Assembly (NCBI GenBank): GCA_023423695.1 | Contig: JAFAFA010000052.1 | Coordinates: 1 to 64,000, forward strand | Source: Pseudomonadota bacterium | GTDB taxonomy: Bacteria; Pseudomonadota; Alphaproteobacteria; Azospirillales; Azospirillaceae | Reading direction: 5' to 3' | DNA: 64,000 nucleotides | In this document: one piece after another, positions 42,028 to 51,163 of the stretch | Layout: every line of letters begins with the position of its first letter | How positions within the stretch are numbered: position 1 is the stretch's first letter | Made by a program: the position numbers and the translations under genes | Notes under the pieces: generated by a model | Told to the model about the DNA's origin: nothing | Database searches by the model: none | What the model saw: only the letters and a program-made list of their open reading frames with translations

Positions 42028-43215
42028 TCACGCCCGACGTGCCACCCACACCGCGGTCAGGTCGTCGCGCAGGGGCAGGCGGGTGCGGGCGTAGAAGCTG
42101 TCCATCATCGGGCGCAGCGGGTGTACGCGATCCTTGGCCAGTGCATCGCGGACGAAGTCGGGGACGGCGTCCTGCCCCAGCGGGCCGAGTTCGTCGCCGC
42201 CGCATTCGATCAGCGCGTCGCTGTAGAGGAACAGGAAGCCCCCGCGCGGCAGGCGGAAGCTGCGGTCGACATACTGTGCCCGCCGCGAGGCGCCCAGCAC
42301 CAGACCCGCCGAATCGAGCAGCCGGATATCCGGCCCATCGCCCTTCACGGCCGATGGCGTGCCCAGCACCGGGTTGGGCGACCCCGCCGCGGCGAAGGTC
42401 AGCGTGTCGGTCGCAAGGTCGAGGATACCGAAGAAGGCGGTGGCGAACTGTCCCGTCGGCAGCACGTCCTTCAGCGCGGCGTTCAACTGCGCCAGCCATT
42501 GCGACGGCGCCACATGGTGCATGGGAAAGCGGTCGATCAGCGTGTGCAGGCGGAAGGTGTTGATCGCCGCGGTGATGCCGTGCCCGGCGAAATCGACCAA
42601 CAGAAGCCCGAGCCGCCGGTCGCCCAGCGGGTAGAGCCCCCAGAAATCGCCGCCCAGTTCCGACGACGTCTCGAAATGGGCGTCCAGCGTCAGGCCGTAG
42701 CGGTCGGCCACCTCCGCCAGCCGGCGGCTTTCCGGCAGAAGCGAGGTCTGCATGGCGCGGGCGTGCGACAGCTCGCGCTGGACCCGCTCGCGGAAGGCGG
42801 CGAGATCGCTGAACAGCTTGCGTTTTTCCAGCTGATGGCGGACGCGGGCGACGCATTCGCCGGGCTTGATCGGCTTGGAGATGAAATCGCTGCCGCCGGC
42901 CTCGAAACAGCGCACCTGCTCCTCGTCGCTGTCCAGCGCGGTTTGAAACAGGACCGGCAACTCCTCATGCGTCGCGTTGCGGCGCAACGCCTCGCACATC
43001 TCCCAGCCGTTCATCACCGGCATGTCGACGTCGAGCAGGACGAGGTCGGGACGGAAGCGGTCGACGGCCGCCAGCCCTTCCCGGCCGTTCTCGGCGAAAG
43101 CGATGTCGGTGATGCCGGCGCGGCGGATCACCAGGGCGAGCGATTTGCGGTTGAATTCGTTGTCGTCGACGATCAGGACACGGCAGTCCGACAGCGGCAG
43201 GGCTGGCACCGGCAT
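42028..43215 (-). CDS. Response regulator with PP2C (SpoIIE/RsbU-type) phosphatase output
   Basis: A 395-residue protein. The N-terminal receiver domain (about 10-130) has DDN, the phospho-acceptor Asp in LVLLDVDMPVMNGWEM near 58 and the Lys in SKPIKPGE. A short coiled-coil linker follows (ERVQRELSHARAMQTSLLPE, typical before SpoIIE domains), then a PP2C phosphatase (about 190-392; GGDFWG, LLLVDFAGHGITAA, DDLTAVWV with metal-binding Asp residues). It should dephosphorylate the STAS protein encoded in the same operon when the receiver is phosphorylated. It lies ten bases after the anti-sigma kinase gene. Confidence 0.92.
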   Translation of the reverse strand: MPVPALPLSDCRVLIVDDNEFNRKSLALVIRRAGITDIAFAENGREGLAAVDRFRPDLVLLDVDMPVMNGWEMCEALRRNATHEELPVLFQTALDSDEEQVRCFEAGGSDFISKPIKPGECVARVRHQLEKRKLFSDLAAFRERVQRELSHARAMQTSLLPESRRLAEVADRYGLTLDAHFETSSELGGDFWGLYPLGDRRLGLLLVDFAGHGITAAINTFRLHTLIDRFPMHHVAPSQWLAQLNAALKDVLPTGQFATAFFGILDLATDTLTFAAAGSPNPVLGTPSAVKGDGPDIRLLDSAGLVLGASRRAQYVDRSFRLPRGGFLFLYSDALIECGGDELGPLGQDAVPDFVRDALAKDRVHPLRPMMDSFYARTRLPLRDDLTAVWVARRA

Positions 43216-43225
43216 GCGGGCTCCG

Positions 43226-44023
43226 TCAGCGGTCGAACTGCAGGACGGTGCAGCGCCCGCCATCGGTCACCGTCACGCGGGTGGCCAGCGTGCGCATGAA
43301 GATGAAGCCGCGTCCCGACCGCGCCTTGTTGCCGGTGGTCGCCGGCGCCAGCTCGCCGTCGAAGCCTCCACCCTGGTCGACCACGGCAATGGCGATGCTG
43401 CCGTCGTTCCAGCGGCAGAGGATGTCCAGCCGCCGCCGGACCACCGCCGGGTCACCCAGCCGGTCGCGCATCATTTCGCTGAAGCGGCGGTAGCCGCCGG
43501 GCTCGCCCTTCACCGCGCTCGACAGGCCCAGGTTGCCGTGGACGATGGCGTTGGCGATGGCCTCGTGCAGGCAGAGCTCCACGTTGGAACGGCGTTGCGG
43601 GTCCAGCGCGCCGCGCCGGATCAACTCGTCGCAGACCAGCACGGAACATTGCAGGCCATAGGCGCTGCCGGTGGTCAGCGACAGGTAGAACCCGCGCTGG
43701 AGCGGATGCTCCGCGGCCGGCGCACCCGACCAGTCATCCAGCAGGGCCGCGCACTCGTCGGTTCCCTCCGCCAATTCGACCGTCAGGAAGGGGCTGCGGT
43801 CGAAGGCGGCGCGCAGTCTGTCGCGGTCCGCCCGCTCCAGCAGTTGCGCCTCCACCGCCGGACGGACGGCCTCCACAGCCTCCCGCAGGCCGTCCGTCCC
43901 CACCCCGGTGCCGTCGAAGCGGGAGAAAACCCGGGCGGCCATGTCCGCCGGCACGCGGTCGCGCAGCACGCTGAAGGCACGGAGCGCCGGTTCGGCCGGG
44001 CTGTCGGGAAGGGCGACGTCCAT
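43226..44023 (-). CDS. RsbW-like anti-sigma factor / serine kinase
   Basis: A 265-residue protein. Its C-terminal half (about 135-262) is a GHKL ATPase of the HATPase_c_2 type: the N box reads LCLHEAIANAIVHGNLGL, then VVDQGGGFD and SGRGFIFMRTLATRV. Such proteins bind and inactivate a sigma factor or phosphorylate a STAS partner. The N-terminal 130 residues form an extra region of unknown role that RsbW itself lacks. It sits between the STAS gene and the receiver-phosphatase gene. I chose ATG 44023 after a GGGGAAA stretch; the frame is open further upstream. Confidence 0.85.
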   Translation of the reverse strand: MDVALPDSPAEPALRAFSVLRDRVPADMAARVFSRFDGTGVGTDGLREAVEAVRPAVEAQLLERADRDRLRAAFDRSPFLTVELAEGTDECAALLDDWSGAPAAEHPLQRGFYLSLTTGSAYGLQCSVLVCDELIRRGALDPQRRSNVELCLHEAIANAIVHGNLGLSSAVKGEPGGYRRFSEMMRDRLGDPAVVRRRLDILCRWNDGSIAIAVVDQGGGFDGELAPATTGNKARSGRGFIFMRTLATRVTVTDGGRCTVLQFDR

Positions 44024-44087
44024 GGCGGCAATTTCCCCAGTGCAAGGGACCGGTGCTTTCGGCGGCTGGAGGCCGGCTGCCGGATGT

Positions 44088-44393
44088 TCAATGTTCGAAA
44101 GTGATGATCTCGGACAGGCGGGCGAGCTCGATCGACCGCCGCACGTCACCGGTCGCCCCGCGGACGATCAGCTTCGTGTTCAGGTTCTCCGCCTCTTCCT
44201 GCAGGATCAGCAGCATGCCGAGACCGGCGGAGTCGATGAACTCAAGCCCCGACAGGTCGAGCACGACCCGGCTGCCCCCGAGGTCCTGCAACTGGATCAC
44301 GATTTCGACCAGACGGTCGTGGTCAGTGAACTCCATCCGCCCGGACAGCCGGATCTCGGCCCCCGCATCGGCTCTGATCGTCTTGAATTCCAT
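44088..44393 (-). CDS. STAS-domain anti-anti-sigma factor
   Basis: A 101-residue single STAS domain (SpoIIAA/RsbV type). The conserved phosphorylatable Ser is in DLSGLEFIDSAGLGMLLILQ near residue 56. In its unphosphorylated form such a protein binds the anti-sigma kinase and frees the sigma factor or other target. It is the first gene of a three-gene operon with the RsbW-like kinase and the receiver-PP2C phosphatase, giving all parts of a partner switch. GAGGGGAAG precedes the ATG. A promoter must lie in the 292-base divergent region to the sensor kinase but is not certain. Confidence 0.92.
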   Translation of the reverse strand: MEFKTIRADAGAEIRLSGRMEFTDHDRLVEIVIQLQDLGGSRVVLDLSGLEFIDSAGLGMLLILQEEAENLNTKLIVRGATGDVRRSIELARLSEIITFEH

Positions 44394-44685
44394 ACTTCCC
44401 CTCACCCATCGGTCGCTGGCCGGACATGCGTGTGCAGTCCGGACGGCTCTCATACGAATGCGCGCGGAACACCGGGCATCCGCCTATTCACAGTAGTCCA
44501 ACCCATATCCATGTCTCAAGTCAGGATGCCTTATAGATTGCTCCTTTCGCCGTGGCGCGACACTTTTCCCCAGCGCGACACTCCGGGGTCACCCCCATGG
44601 ACGCACCGCCGTCAACAGGGTAGAACGTGTGTACGGGCGCCCGCGCGCTGCGTGCCGCACCAAAGAACGTCCGGAACGGCTGTGC

Positions 44686-47070
44686 ATGACCAGGATCGTT
44701 GAGGCGTGGCGGCGCGTGCCGGTGGTATCGGCGAAATTCCTGCTGATCCTGGTTCCCACCCTGGTGGTCACCGTCTCGCTGTTCTCCGCCCTGTTCTTCT
44801 ACGACCGCTATCAGGATCTGCAGGCGGCCCTGCGGGACAAGGTGGCGACCATCGCCGACATCAATGCGGCGGCGTTGTCCAACAACCTGTGGACTTTCGA
44901 CGTCCAGGCGATCCGCAACGTGATCCAGGCCATCGGCGCCAACCGCGAGCTGGTCTGCGTCGAGGTGACGGACGATCTGGCCGATGGGCTGTTCGCCTGG
45001 CCGGGGCCGAGTTGCCCCTTGAGCGGCGACGCCAACATCGAACGGCGCCCGATCCGGGTACAGAACCTCCAGGTCGGCACCATCACCCTGCACTACGACC
45101 ACAAGGTCGCGCGTGAACAGTTGCGGCAGGAGGTGGTGAACACCGCCGTCCTCCTTCTGCTGATGCTGGCCGGCACCATCGCGGCGGCTCTGGCGGCGCT
45201 TCGGCTGACGGTGGGACGGCCGCTGCGGCGGCTGATCGCCTCCATCCTGGAATCGGAGCGCGGCGGCGGGCTTCAGCCGGTGGAGTGGCGCGCCTCCGAC
45301 GAACTCGGCCGGGTGATCCAGGCCCACAACGCCATGCTCGCGCGGCTGGGGCAGGAGGAAGCCGCCCTGCGCAAAAGCGAGCAGCGGCTGGCGCTGGCCA
45401 TCACCGCCACCCGCTCCTCCGTCTGGGATTACGACCTGCGGACCGGGCAATACTGGTGGTCGAAGGAGTTTCCCACCCTGCTCGGCTACGGGCCGAACGA
45501 ACTGGCGATGACGGCGGAGACCTGGGCCTCGCTGCTGCATCCGGATGAAGCGGAACGGGTGATGGCCGAATCCCGGCGGCGGCTGCGCGACCGGGCCATG
45601 GCCTACACCGCGGTCTACCGCATGCGCCGGCGCGATGGCCGCTGGGCCTGGATCGAGGATCGCGCCACCGCGCAGCGCGACCCCGATGGCCGCGCCCGGC
45701 GGCTGACCGGCACCATGTCCGACGTCACCGAACGGGTGCGGGCGGAACTGGATCTGGCGCATGAGCGCAACGTCCTGCAGGTCACGCTGGACAACACCGA
45801 CCAGGGCATCATCAAGGTCGACGGCGACGGCCGTGTGGTGATGGCGAACAGCCGCGCGGCGGAACTGCTGAACATCCCGCCGGACATGCTGGCCGGCAGC
45901 CCGCGCTTCGCCGACGTGGTCGCCCTACAGCGCCGCCAGGGCGAATTCGGCGAGATGGGCGACGACCCCGACCTGTATCTGAGCTACGGGATCGGCGGCA
46001 TCGACGCTGGGTCGAACGAGCCGGCCGGCACCATCGACCAGCCCTTCACCTTCAAGCGCCGCCGCCCCGACGGCCGCATCGTGGAGGTGCGCACCAACCC
46101 GCTGCCGGAGGGCGGTTTCGTCCGCACCCTGACCGACGTGACGGTGGAGGCGCGCTCGGCCGAGGAAATCTTCAACGCCATGCAGGAGTTGGAGCGGGCC
46201 TACGCCGACCTGAAGGAGACGCAGGCCAATCTGGTCCAGGCGGAGAAGATGGCCTCGCTCGCCCTGCTGGTCGCCGGCGTGGCTCACGAGATCAACACGC
46301 CCATCGGTATCGCCTTCGGCTGCGCCACCCATTTGTCTGGACGGACCGGCACACTGGCCGAGGCGTTCGAGCGCGGGACGATGAAGAAGTCCGAGCTTGC
46401 CGCCTATGTCGCCACCGCCAGCGAATCCTCCCGGCTGATCGAGCAGAACCTGACCCGCGCCGCCGAGCTGATCCAGAGCTTCAAGCGGGTCGCCGTCGAC
46501 CAGACCAGCGAGGAGCGGCGCCGCTTCGACCTGCTGGCCTATCTGGAGGAGGTGGTGACCTCGCTCGGCCCCACCCTGCGCAAGAGCCGCCACCGCGTCG
46601 CCATCGCCTGTTCGCCCGGCATCCACATGGACAGCTTCCCGGGCGCGCTCAGCCAGGTGGTGACCAATCTGGTGATGAACGCCCTGACCCACGCCTTCCC
46701 GTCCGACTGCAAGGGACATATGGTGATCGACGTGGACGAGGTGCCGGACGACGAGGTGGAGATCCGCTTCGCCGACGACGGCGTCGGCATCCCGGCGGAA
46801 AATCTGCCCAAGGTGTTCGAGCCCTTCTTCACCACCCGGCGCGGGTCGGGCGGCAGCGGGCTGGGGCTGCACATCGTCTTCAACCTTGTCACCCAGTCGC
46901 TGGGCGGGCGGATCTCGGTTGACAGCGTTCCCGGCGATGGAACTACCTTCACCCTGCGCATCCCGCGGACCGCCGCCAACCCGCAGGCGGCCCCGCAACC
47001 CCAGTCGCAGCCGCAACCGCAGCCGCTCCCCCTTCCGACGCCCGTCCCGCTGGAGACCGACCCCGCATGA
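44686..47070 (+). CDS. Membrane PAS-PAS sensor histidine kinase
   Basis: A 794-residue kinase. Membrane helices at about 15-37 and 150-172 enclose a periplasmic sensor of about 110 residues with two Cys (LVCVEV, GPSCPL). HAMP follows (about 175-228), two PAS domains (about 240-360, with the FPTLLGYGPNEL pattern, and 370-485), and a HisKA variant with VAHEINTPIGIAFG near residue 532. HATPase_c (about 650-765) has NLVMNALTHA, DDGVGI and GSGGSGLGLHIVFNLV. The HEINTP subtype is typical of two-component systems with an extra hybrid partner. The Pro/Gln-rich tail (about 768-794) is low complexity. Its stop overlaps the start of the hybrid kinase by four bases. Confidence 0.92.
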   Translation: MTRIVEAWRRVPVVSAKFLLILVPTLVVTVSLFSALFFYDRYQDLQAALRDKVATIADINAAALSNNLWTFDVQAIRNVIQAIGANRELVCVEVTDDLADGLFAWPGPSCPLSGDANIERRPIRVQNLQVGTITLHYDHKVAREQLRQEVVNTAVLLLLMLAGTIAAALAALRLTVGRPLRRLIASILESERGGGLQPVEWRASDELGRVIQAHNAMLARLGQEEAALRKSEQRLALAITATRSSVWDYDLRTGQYWWSKEFPTLLGYGPNELAMTAETWASLLHPDEAERVMAESRRRLRDRAMAYTAVYRMRRRDGRWAWIEDRATAQRDPDGRARRLTGTMSDVTERVRAELDLAHERNVLQVTLDNTDQGIIKVDGDGRVVMANSRAAELLNIPPDMLAGSPRFADVVALQRRQGEFGEMGDDPDLYLSYGIGGIDAGSNEPAGTIDQPFTFKRRRPDGRIVEVRTNPLPEGGFVRTLTDVTVEARSAEEIFNAMQELERAYADLKETQANLVQAEKMASLALLVAGVAHEINTPIGIAFGCATHLSGRTGTLAEAFERGTMKKSELAAYVATASESSRLIEQNLTRAAELIQSFKRVAVDQTSEERRRFDLLAYLEEVVTSLGPTLRKSRHRVAIACSPGIHMDSFPGALSQVVTNLVMNALTHAFPSDCKGHMVIDVDEVPDDEVEIRFADDGVGIPAENLPKVFEPFFTTRRGSGGSGLGLHIVFNLVTQSLGGRISVDSVPGDGTTFTLRIPRTAANPQAAPQPQSQPQPQPLPLPTPVPLETDPA

Positions 47071-49757
47071 GCACCGGCGCCGCCTTTGACGACGACGAGA
47101 TCCTGTTCGCCGACGAGGAGGCGGAGGGCCTTGCCGATCGCTCCGGCGCCACGGCGGTCCAGCGCGCGCCCGCGCACGACCCGGCCGCCCCGCCCTGGAT
47201 CATCCTGGTGGTGGACGACGAATCGGACGTCCACTCCATGACCGGCCTGCTGCTGGCCGACGTCGCCTTCCAGCGGCGCCGGCTGGAACTCGTCAGCTGC
47301 TTCACCGCGGCGGACGCCCGCACGGTTCTGGAACACCGCCGCGACATCGCCGTGATCCTGCTGGACGTGGTGATGGAGGAGGATGATTCCGGCCTGAAGC
47401 TGGTCCGCTGGATCAGGGACGATCTGGGCAACCGCGACGTCCGCATCATCCTGCGCACCGGCCAGCCGGGCCAGGCGCCGCAGCGCGACGTGATCGTCGA
47501 TTACGACATCAACGACTACAAGCCGAAGGCCGACCTGTCGGCGGAAAGCCTGTTCACCGCCGTGATCGCGGCGTTGCGCGCCTTCGACCAGATCCAGTTG
47601 ATCGAGACCCGGGTGGCGGAACGCACGCGCGAACTGCGCGAAAGCCGCGAGCAGGCGGAGGAGGCGACCAGGGCCAAGTCGGCCTTCCTCGCCACCATGA
47701 GCCACGAGATCCGCACGCCGATGAACGGGGTGCTGGGCATGCTCGGCCTGCTGGAGCGGACCGACCTGGACGAGCACCAGCGCGACACCGTCGCCACCAT
47801 GCGCGAGTCGGCCGGCGCGCTGTTGCGGATCATCGACGACATCCTGGATTTCTCCAAGATCGAAGCCGGGAAGATGGATCTGGAACGGGTGCCGCTGTCG
47901 ATCCCGGCCTTGGTCGAAGGGGTGGCGGAAACGCTGGCGCCCGCCGCCGGGGCGAAGGGGCTGGCGCTGCTGACCTATGTGGACCCGGCAATTCCGCCGG
48001 CCCTGCTGGGCGACCCGGTGCGGCTGCGCCAGATCCTGTTCAACCTCGCCGGCAATGCCATCAAGTTCACCGAGACCGGGCGCGTGGTCCTGCGCGCGGA
48101 GTTCGAGCCCGCAACCGCGGATGCCAATGACGATGGCGGCGCGGAGCCGCTGCTGCGCATCGCCGTCTGCGACACCGGGATCGGCATCGCCGAATCAACC
48201 TGCCAGCGCCTGTTCCAGCCCTTCACCCAGGCGGAAAGTTCGACAACCCGGCGGTTCGGCGGCACCGGGCTGGGGTTGTCGATCAGCCGGCGGCTGGCGG
48301 CGCTGATGGGGGGCAAGATCGGGGTGGAAAGCGAGCCCGGCGTCGGCTCCACCTTCTGGCTGTGCCTGCCGCTGGCCCGCGCGGCGGCACCCGCCCCGGC
48401 GGAGGACGGCAGCGACGCCATCGGGCTGGATGGTCTGACAGTGCTGCTGGGCGTGCCCGACGATACCGAGCGCGGGTTTCTCGCCCGCTATCTGGAACAG
48501 GCCGGCGCCCGAGTGCTGCCCGCCGCCTCCCCGCCTGAACTGGCGACCCAGGCCCGCGTCGCGCGGGAGGCCGGATGTGCCGTCGGCGTCGTCACCATCG
48601 ACGAGGCGCTGCATGTTCCCGCCGCGGCCTGTGCGCCCGACGAGTTCGGCCGCCGCAGCGGCGAGCCCCGGCCGCCGGTGGTCCTGCTCTGCCACGAGAC
48701 GGGGGGAAAAGCGTCCGCCACCTCCCGTCCCGGCACGCTGGGCGCCGAGCCCGGTACCGTGGTGCTGAGCCGCCCGATACGCCGGCTGGTGCTGCTGCGC
48801 GCGGTGGCGGTCGCCGCCGGGCGGCTGGTTCCCCAGCCCGCCGCCCCGCCCGCCGCCCACGCCTGCCCCTATGACGCCGCTTCCGATGGCGCCCCCGACA
48901 GCGCCCCCTCCACGCCCGCTGCGCCCAGCCTGGAGGAGGCGATGGCCCAGGGGCGCCTGATCCTGGTGGCGGAAGACAATCCGGTGAACCGCAAGGTTCT
49001 GCTGATGCAACTGCAGGCATTGGGTTATGCCGCGGAGATGGCGCCGGGCGGGGCGGAGGCGCTGGCCGCTCTGGACGCCATGCGCCAGGGCCGGCGCCGC
49101 TACGCCCTGCTGCTGACCGACGTCCAGATGCCGGAGATCGACGGTTTCGAACTGACCCGCCGCATCCGCGCCGCCGAGTCGGATAATGGCAGCCGCCTGC
49201 CGATCGTCGCGATCACTGCCAATGCCGCCCCCGCCGACATCGAGAGCTACCGCGCCGCCGGCATGGACGATGTGCTGAGCAAGCCGCTGGAGCTGTCGCA
49301 ACTGGCTGTCGCCCTCGCCCGCTGGATGCCGCCGGCGCCGGTTTCGTCCGATGCGGCGGAGAGCCTTCCGGCGCCGTCCGCCCCGCCGGCCGGCGGCGAT
49401 CCGCCGATCGAACTCGGCAGCCTGCGCGCGCTGTGCGGCGGCGATGCGGCGATGCTGGCGGAACTGCTCGACGATTTCGTCACCATCGGCCGCGGGATCG
49501 TCGCCGATCTCGACACGGCGCTGGGCAACGGCGACCGCGACTGGATGCGGGCCTGCGCCCATAACCTGAAAGGCTCCTCGCGCAATGCCGGCGCCAAGCC
49601 GCTGGCCGAGGCCGCCCGTGTGCTGGAACAGGCCGCCGCCGAGGGCACACCGCTTTCCCGGCTTGCGGAGGCGGCCGACCGGCTGGGCCGCAGCTTCGCG
49701 GCCACTTGCGAGGCCATCGCCAAGGAGCTGGCCGAAGCGGAGAGGCCGGCACGATGA
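47067..49757 (+). CDS. Hybrid histidine kinase: REC-HisKA-HATPase-pseudo-REC-REC-Hpt
   Basis: An 896-residue soluble hybrid kinase. Domains in order: receiver 1 (about 48-175; VVDDE, Asp in VILLDVVMEED near 100, Lys in YKPKADLS, of the kind often found before DUF3369), HisKA with MSHEIRTPMNGVLGMLGLLE near 211, and HATPase_c (NLAGNAIKFT, DTGIGI, GTGLGLSISRR). Next is a receiver-like region (about 455-590) that lacks an acceptor Asp, then receiver 2 (AEDN, Asp in LLLTDVQMPEIDGFE near 685, Lys in SKPLEL) and Hpt (His in CAHNLKGSSRNAG near 830). It can thus run an internal phosphorelay. Start and stop overlap both neighbouring genes by four bases. Confidence 0.93.
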   Translation: MSTGAAFDDDEILFADEEAEGLADRSGATAVQRAPAHDPAAPPWIILVVDDESDVHSMTGLLLADVAFQRRRLELVSCFTAADARTVLEHRRDIAVILLDVVMEEDDSGLKLVRWIRDDLGNRDVRIILRTGQPGQAPQRDVIVDYDINDYKPKADLSAESLFTAVIAALRAFDQIQLIETRVAERTRELRESREQAEEATRAKSAFLATMSHEIRTPMNGVLGMLGLLERTDLDEHQRDTVATMRESAGALLRIIDDILDFSKIEAGKMDLERVPLSIPALVEGVAETLAPAAGAKGLALLTYVDPAIPPALLGDPVRLRQILFNLAGNAIKFTETGRVVLRAEFEPATADANDDGGAEPLLRIAVCDTGIGIAESTCQRLFQPFTQAESSTTRRFGGTGLGLSISRRLAALMGGKIGVESEPGVGSTFWLCLPLARAAAPAPAEDGSDAIGLDGLTVLLGVPDDTERGFLARYLEQAGARVLPAASPPELATQARVAREAGCAVGVVTIDEALHVPAAACAPDEFGRRSGEPRPPVVLLCHETGGKASATSRPGTLGAEPGTVVLSRPIRRLVLLRAVAVAAGRLVPQPAAPPAAHACPYDAASDGAPDSAPSTPAAPSLEEAMAQGRLILVAEDNPVNRKVLLMQLQALGYAAEMAPGGAEALAALDAMRQGRRRYALLLTDVQMPEIDGFELTRRIRAAESDNGSRLPIVAITANAAPADIESYRAAGMDDVLSKPLELSQLAVALARWMPPAPVSSDAAESLPAPSAPPAGGDPPIELGSLRALCGGDAAMLAELLDDFVTIGRGIVADLDTALGNGDRDWMRACAHNLKGSSRNAGAKPLAEAARVLEQAAAEGTPLSRLAEAADRLGRSFAATCEAIAKELAEAERPAR

Positions 49758-51151
49758 ACGATCCCACGACTAGCCACCCCAGCCGACGGGAAGCGCTGGG
49801 CATCCTGCTTGGCGCGGCCGTGGCGACGACGGCATCACCGCTGCCGGCCCAGAATGCGCCGACCCCGAATGGACCGGCCGACGTCGGAGTGCCGCGTCTG
49901 GGCGAGGAACTGACGCCTTTCGGAGCGGTGCGCGCCGGCAACCGCACGCGGGCGATCCCCGCCTGGACCGGTGGGTTGATCCAGGCGCCGCGCGGTTATG
50001 TGCCCGGCCGCCCCTCCCCCGATCCCTACATCGAGGATGTCCGCTGGTTCACCGTCGGTGCTGCCGACGTGGAGCGCTACAAGGTCCGGCTGACCGCCGG
50101 GCAGCAGGCGCTGCTGGCGAAGTATCCGGAGAGCTTCGAACTGGCGCTGTTCCCCTGCCGCCGCAGCGCCGCCGCCCCGCAGCGCATCTATGATGCGTCG
50201 ATGGCGAATGCCGAGCGGGCCACACTGGGGGCGAACGGTCTGGTGCTGCGCGATGCCGCGGTCGGCGTGCCCTTCCCGATCCCGGCCAACGGGTTGCAGG
50301 CGATGTGGAACCACAAGCTGCGCTGGCACGGCGAGCGGGTGTCCCGCACCAGCCTGACCATCGTCCAGTCCGGTGACGGCGCGCGCACCCAGACCCGGCT
50401 GCGCGAGGATTTCCTCTCTCCGTATGCCGCCGGAGACGCGGCGGCACCGCCGCTGCTCTACCGCCGCACGATTCTGGAGCCGAAGGAGCAGGCGGGCAGC
50501 AGTCTCGTGCTCCAGTCGACGCTCGACCCCATCGCCGCGCGCACCCGCGCCTGGGCGCGGGAGGGCGAGCGCGGCCGGGTGGTGCCGGCCCCCGACTTCG
50601 CCTATGACACGCCGGACCCGGTGACCGGCGGCATCTGCACCGCCGACATGCTGGACATGTTCAGCGGCGCGCTCGACCGTTTCGACTTCACGCTGGTGAC
50701 GCGGCGCGAGATGTACATGCCCTACAACGCCCACCGGCTGACCAACCCCGGCCTGACGGTGCGGGACATCCTGTGGCCGGGACATCCCAACCCGCAGTTC
50801 CTGCGCTACGAGATGCACCGGGTCTGGGTGGTGGACGCCCGCCTGAAGCCGAATTTCCAGCACGCCCTGCCCGACCGCACCTATTACCTGGACGAGGACA
50901 GCTGGCAGATCCTGGCGTCGGAGCATTACAACGGCAAGGGCGAACTCCTGCGCTACGCCGAGGCGCATCCGGTCCCGCACTGGCAGGTTCCGGCCCTGGT
51001 CCCGACGGTGGAGTTCGCCTTCGACCTGACCGCCGACCGTTATGTCGCCCGCGGCGTGGACAACGGCCTGCCGCCGCCGCAGTTCGATGCTCCGCTCAAG
51101 CCGGAAGACTTCACCCCCGAGGCCCTGGTGCGCCGGGGCCGGCGGGGGTGA
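49754..51151 (+). CDS. DUF1329-family exported protein
   Basis: A 465-residue protein whose N-terminus (SRREALGILLGAAVATTAS) looks like a twin-arginine signal, so it is probably exported folded. The rest matches DUF1329, a family with an outer-membrane lipoprotein-sorting-like fold, seen in segments such as GLQAMWNHKLRWHGERVSRT, RREMYMPYNAHRLTNP, RYEMHRVWVVDA, RTYYLDEDSWQILASEHYNG and TVEFAFDLTADRYVARG. Characterised relatives occur with RND exporters and steroid or lipid metabolism, but their role is not settled. Its ATG overlaps the hybrid kinase stop (ATGA). Being cotranslated with a two-kinase system is unusual for this family and suggests it may be a sensor accessory or a conserved target. 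Confidence 0.8.
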   Translation: MNDPTTSHPSRREALGILLGAAVATTASPLPAQNAPTPNGPADVGVPRLGEELTPFGAVRAGNRTRAIPAWTGGLIQAPRGYVPGRPSPDPYIEDVRWFTVGAADVERYKVRLTAGQQALLAKYPESFELALFPCRRSAAAPQRIYDASMANAERATLGANGLVLRDAAVGVPFPIPANGLQAMWNHKLRWHGERVSRTSLTIVQSGDGARTQTRLREDFLSPYAAGDAAAPPLLYRRTILEPKEQAGSSLVLQSTLDPIAARTRAWAREGERGRVVPAPDFAYDTPDPVTGGICTADMLDMFSGALDRFDFTLVTRREMYMPYNAHRLTNPGLTVRDILWPGHPNPQFLRYEMHRVWVVDARLKPNFQHALPDRTYYLDEDSWQILASEHYNGKGELLRYAEAHPVPHWQVPALVPTVEFAFDLTADRYVARGVDNGLPPPQFDAPLKPEDFTPEALVRRGRRG

Positions 51152-51163
51152 GAAATCCCGTGC

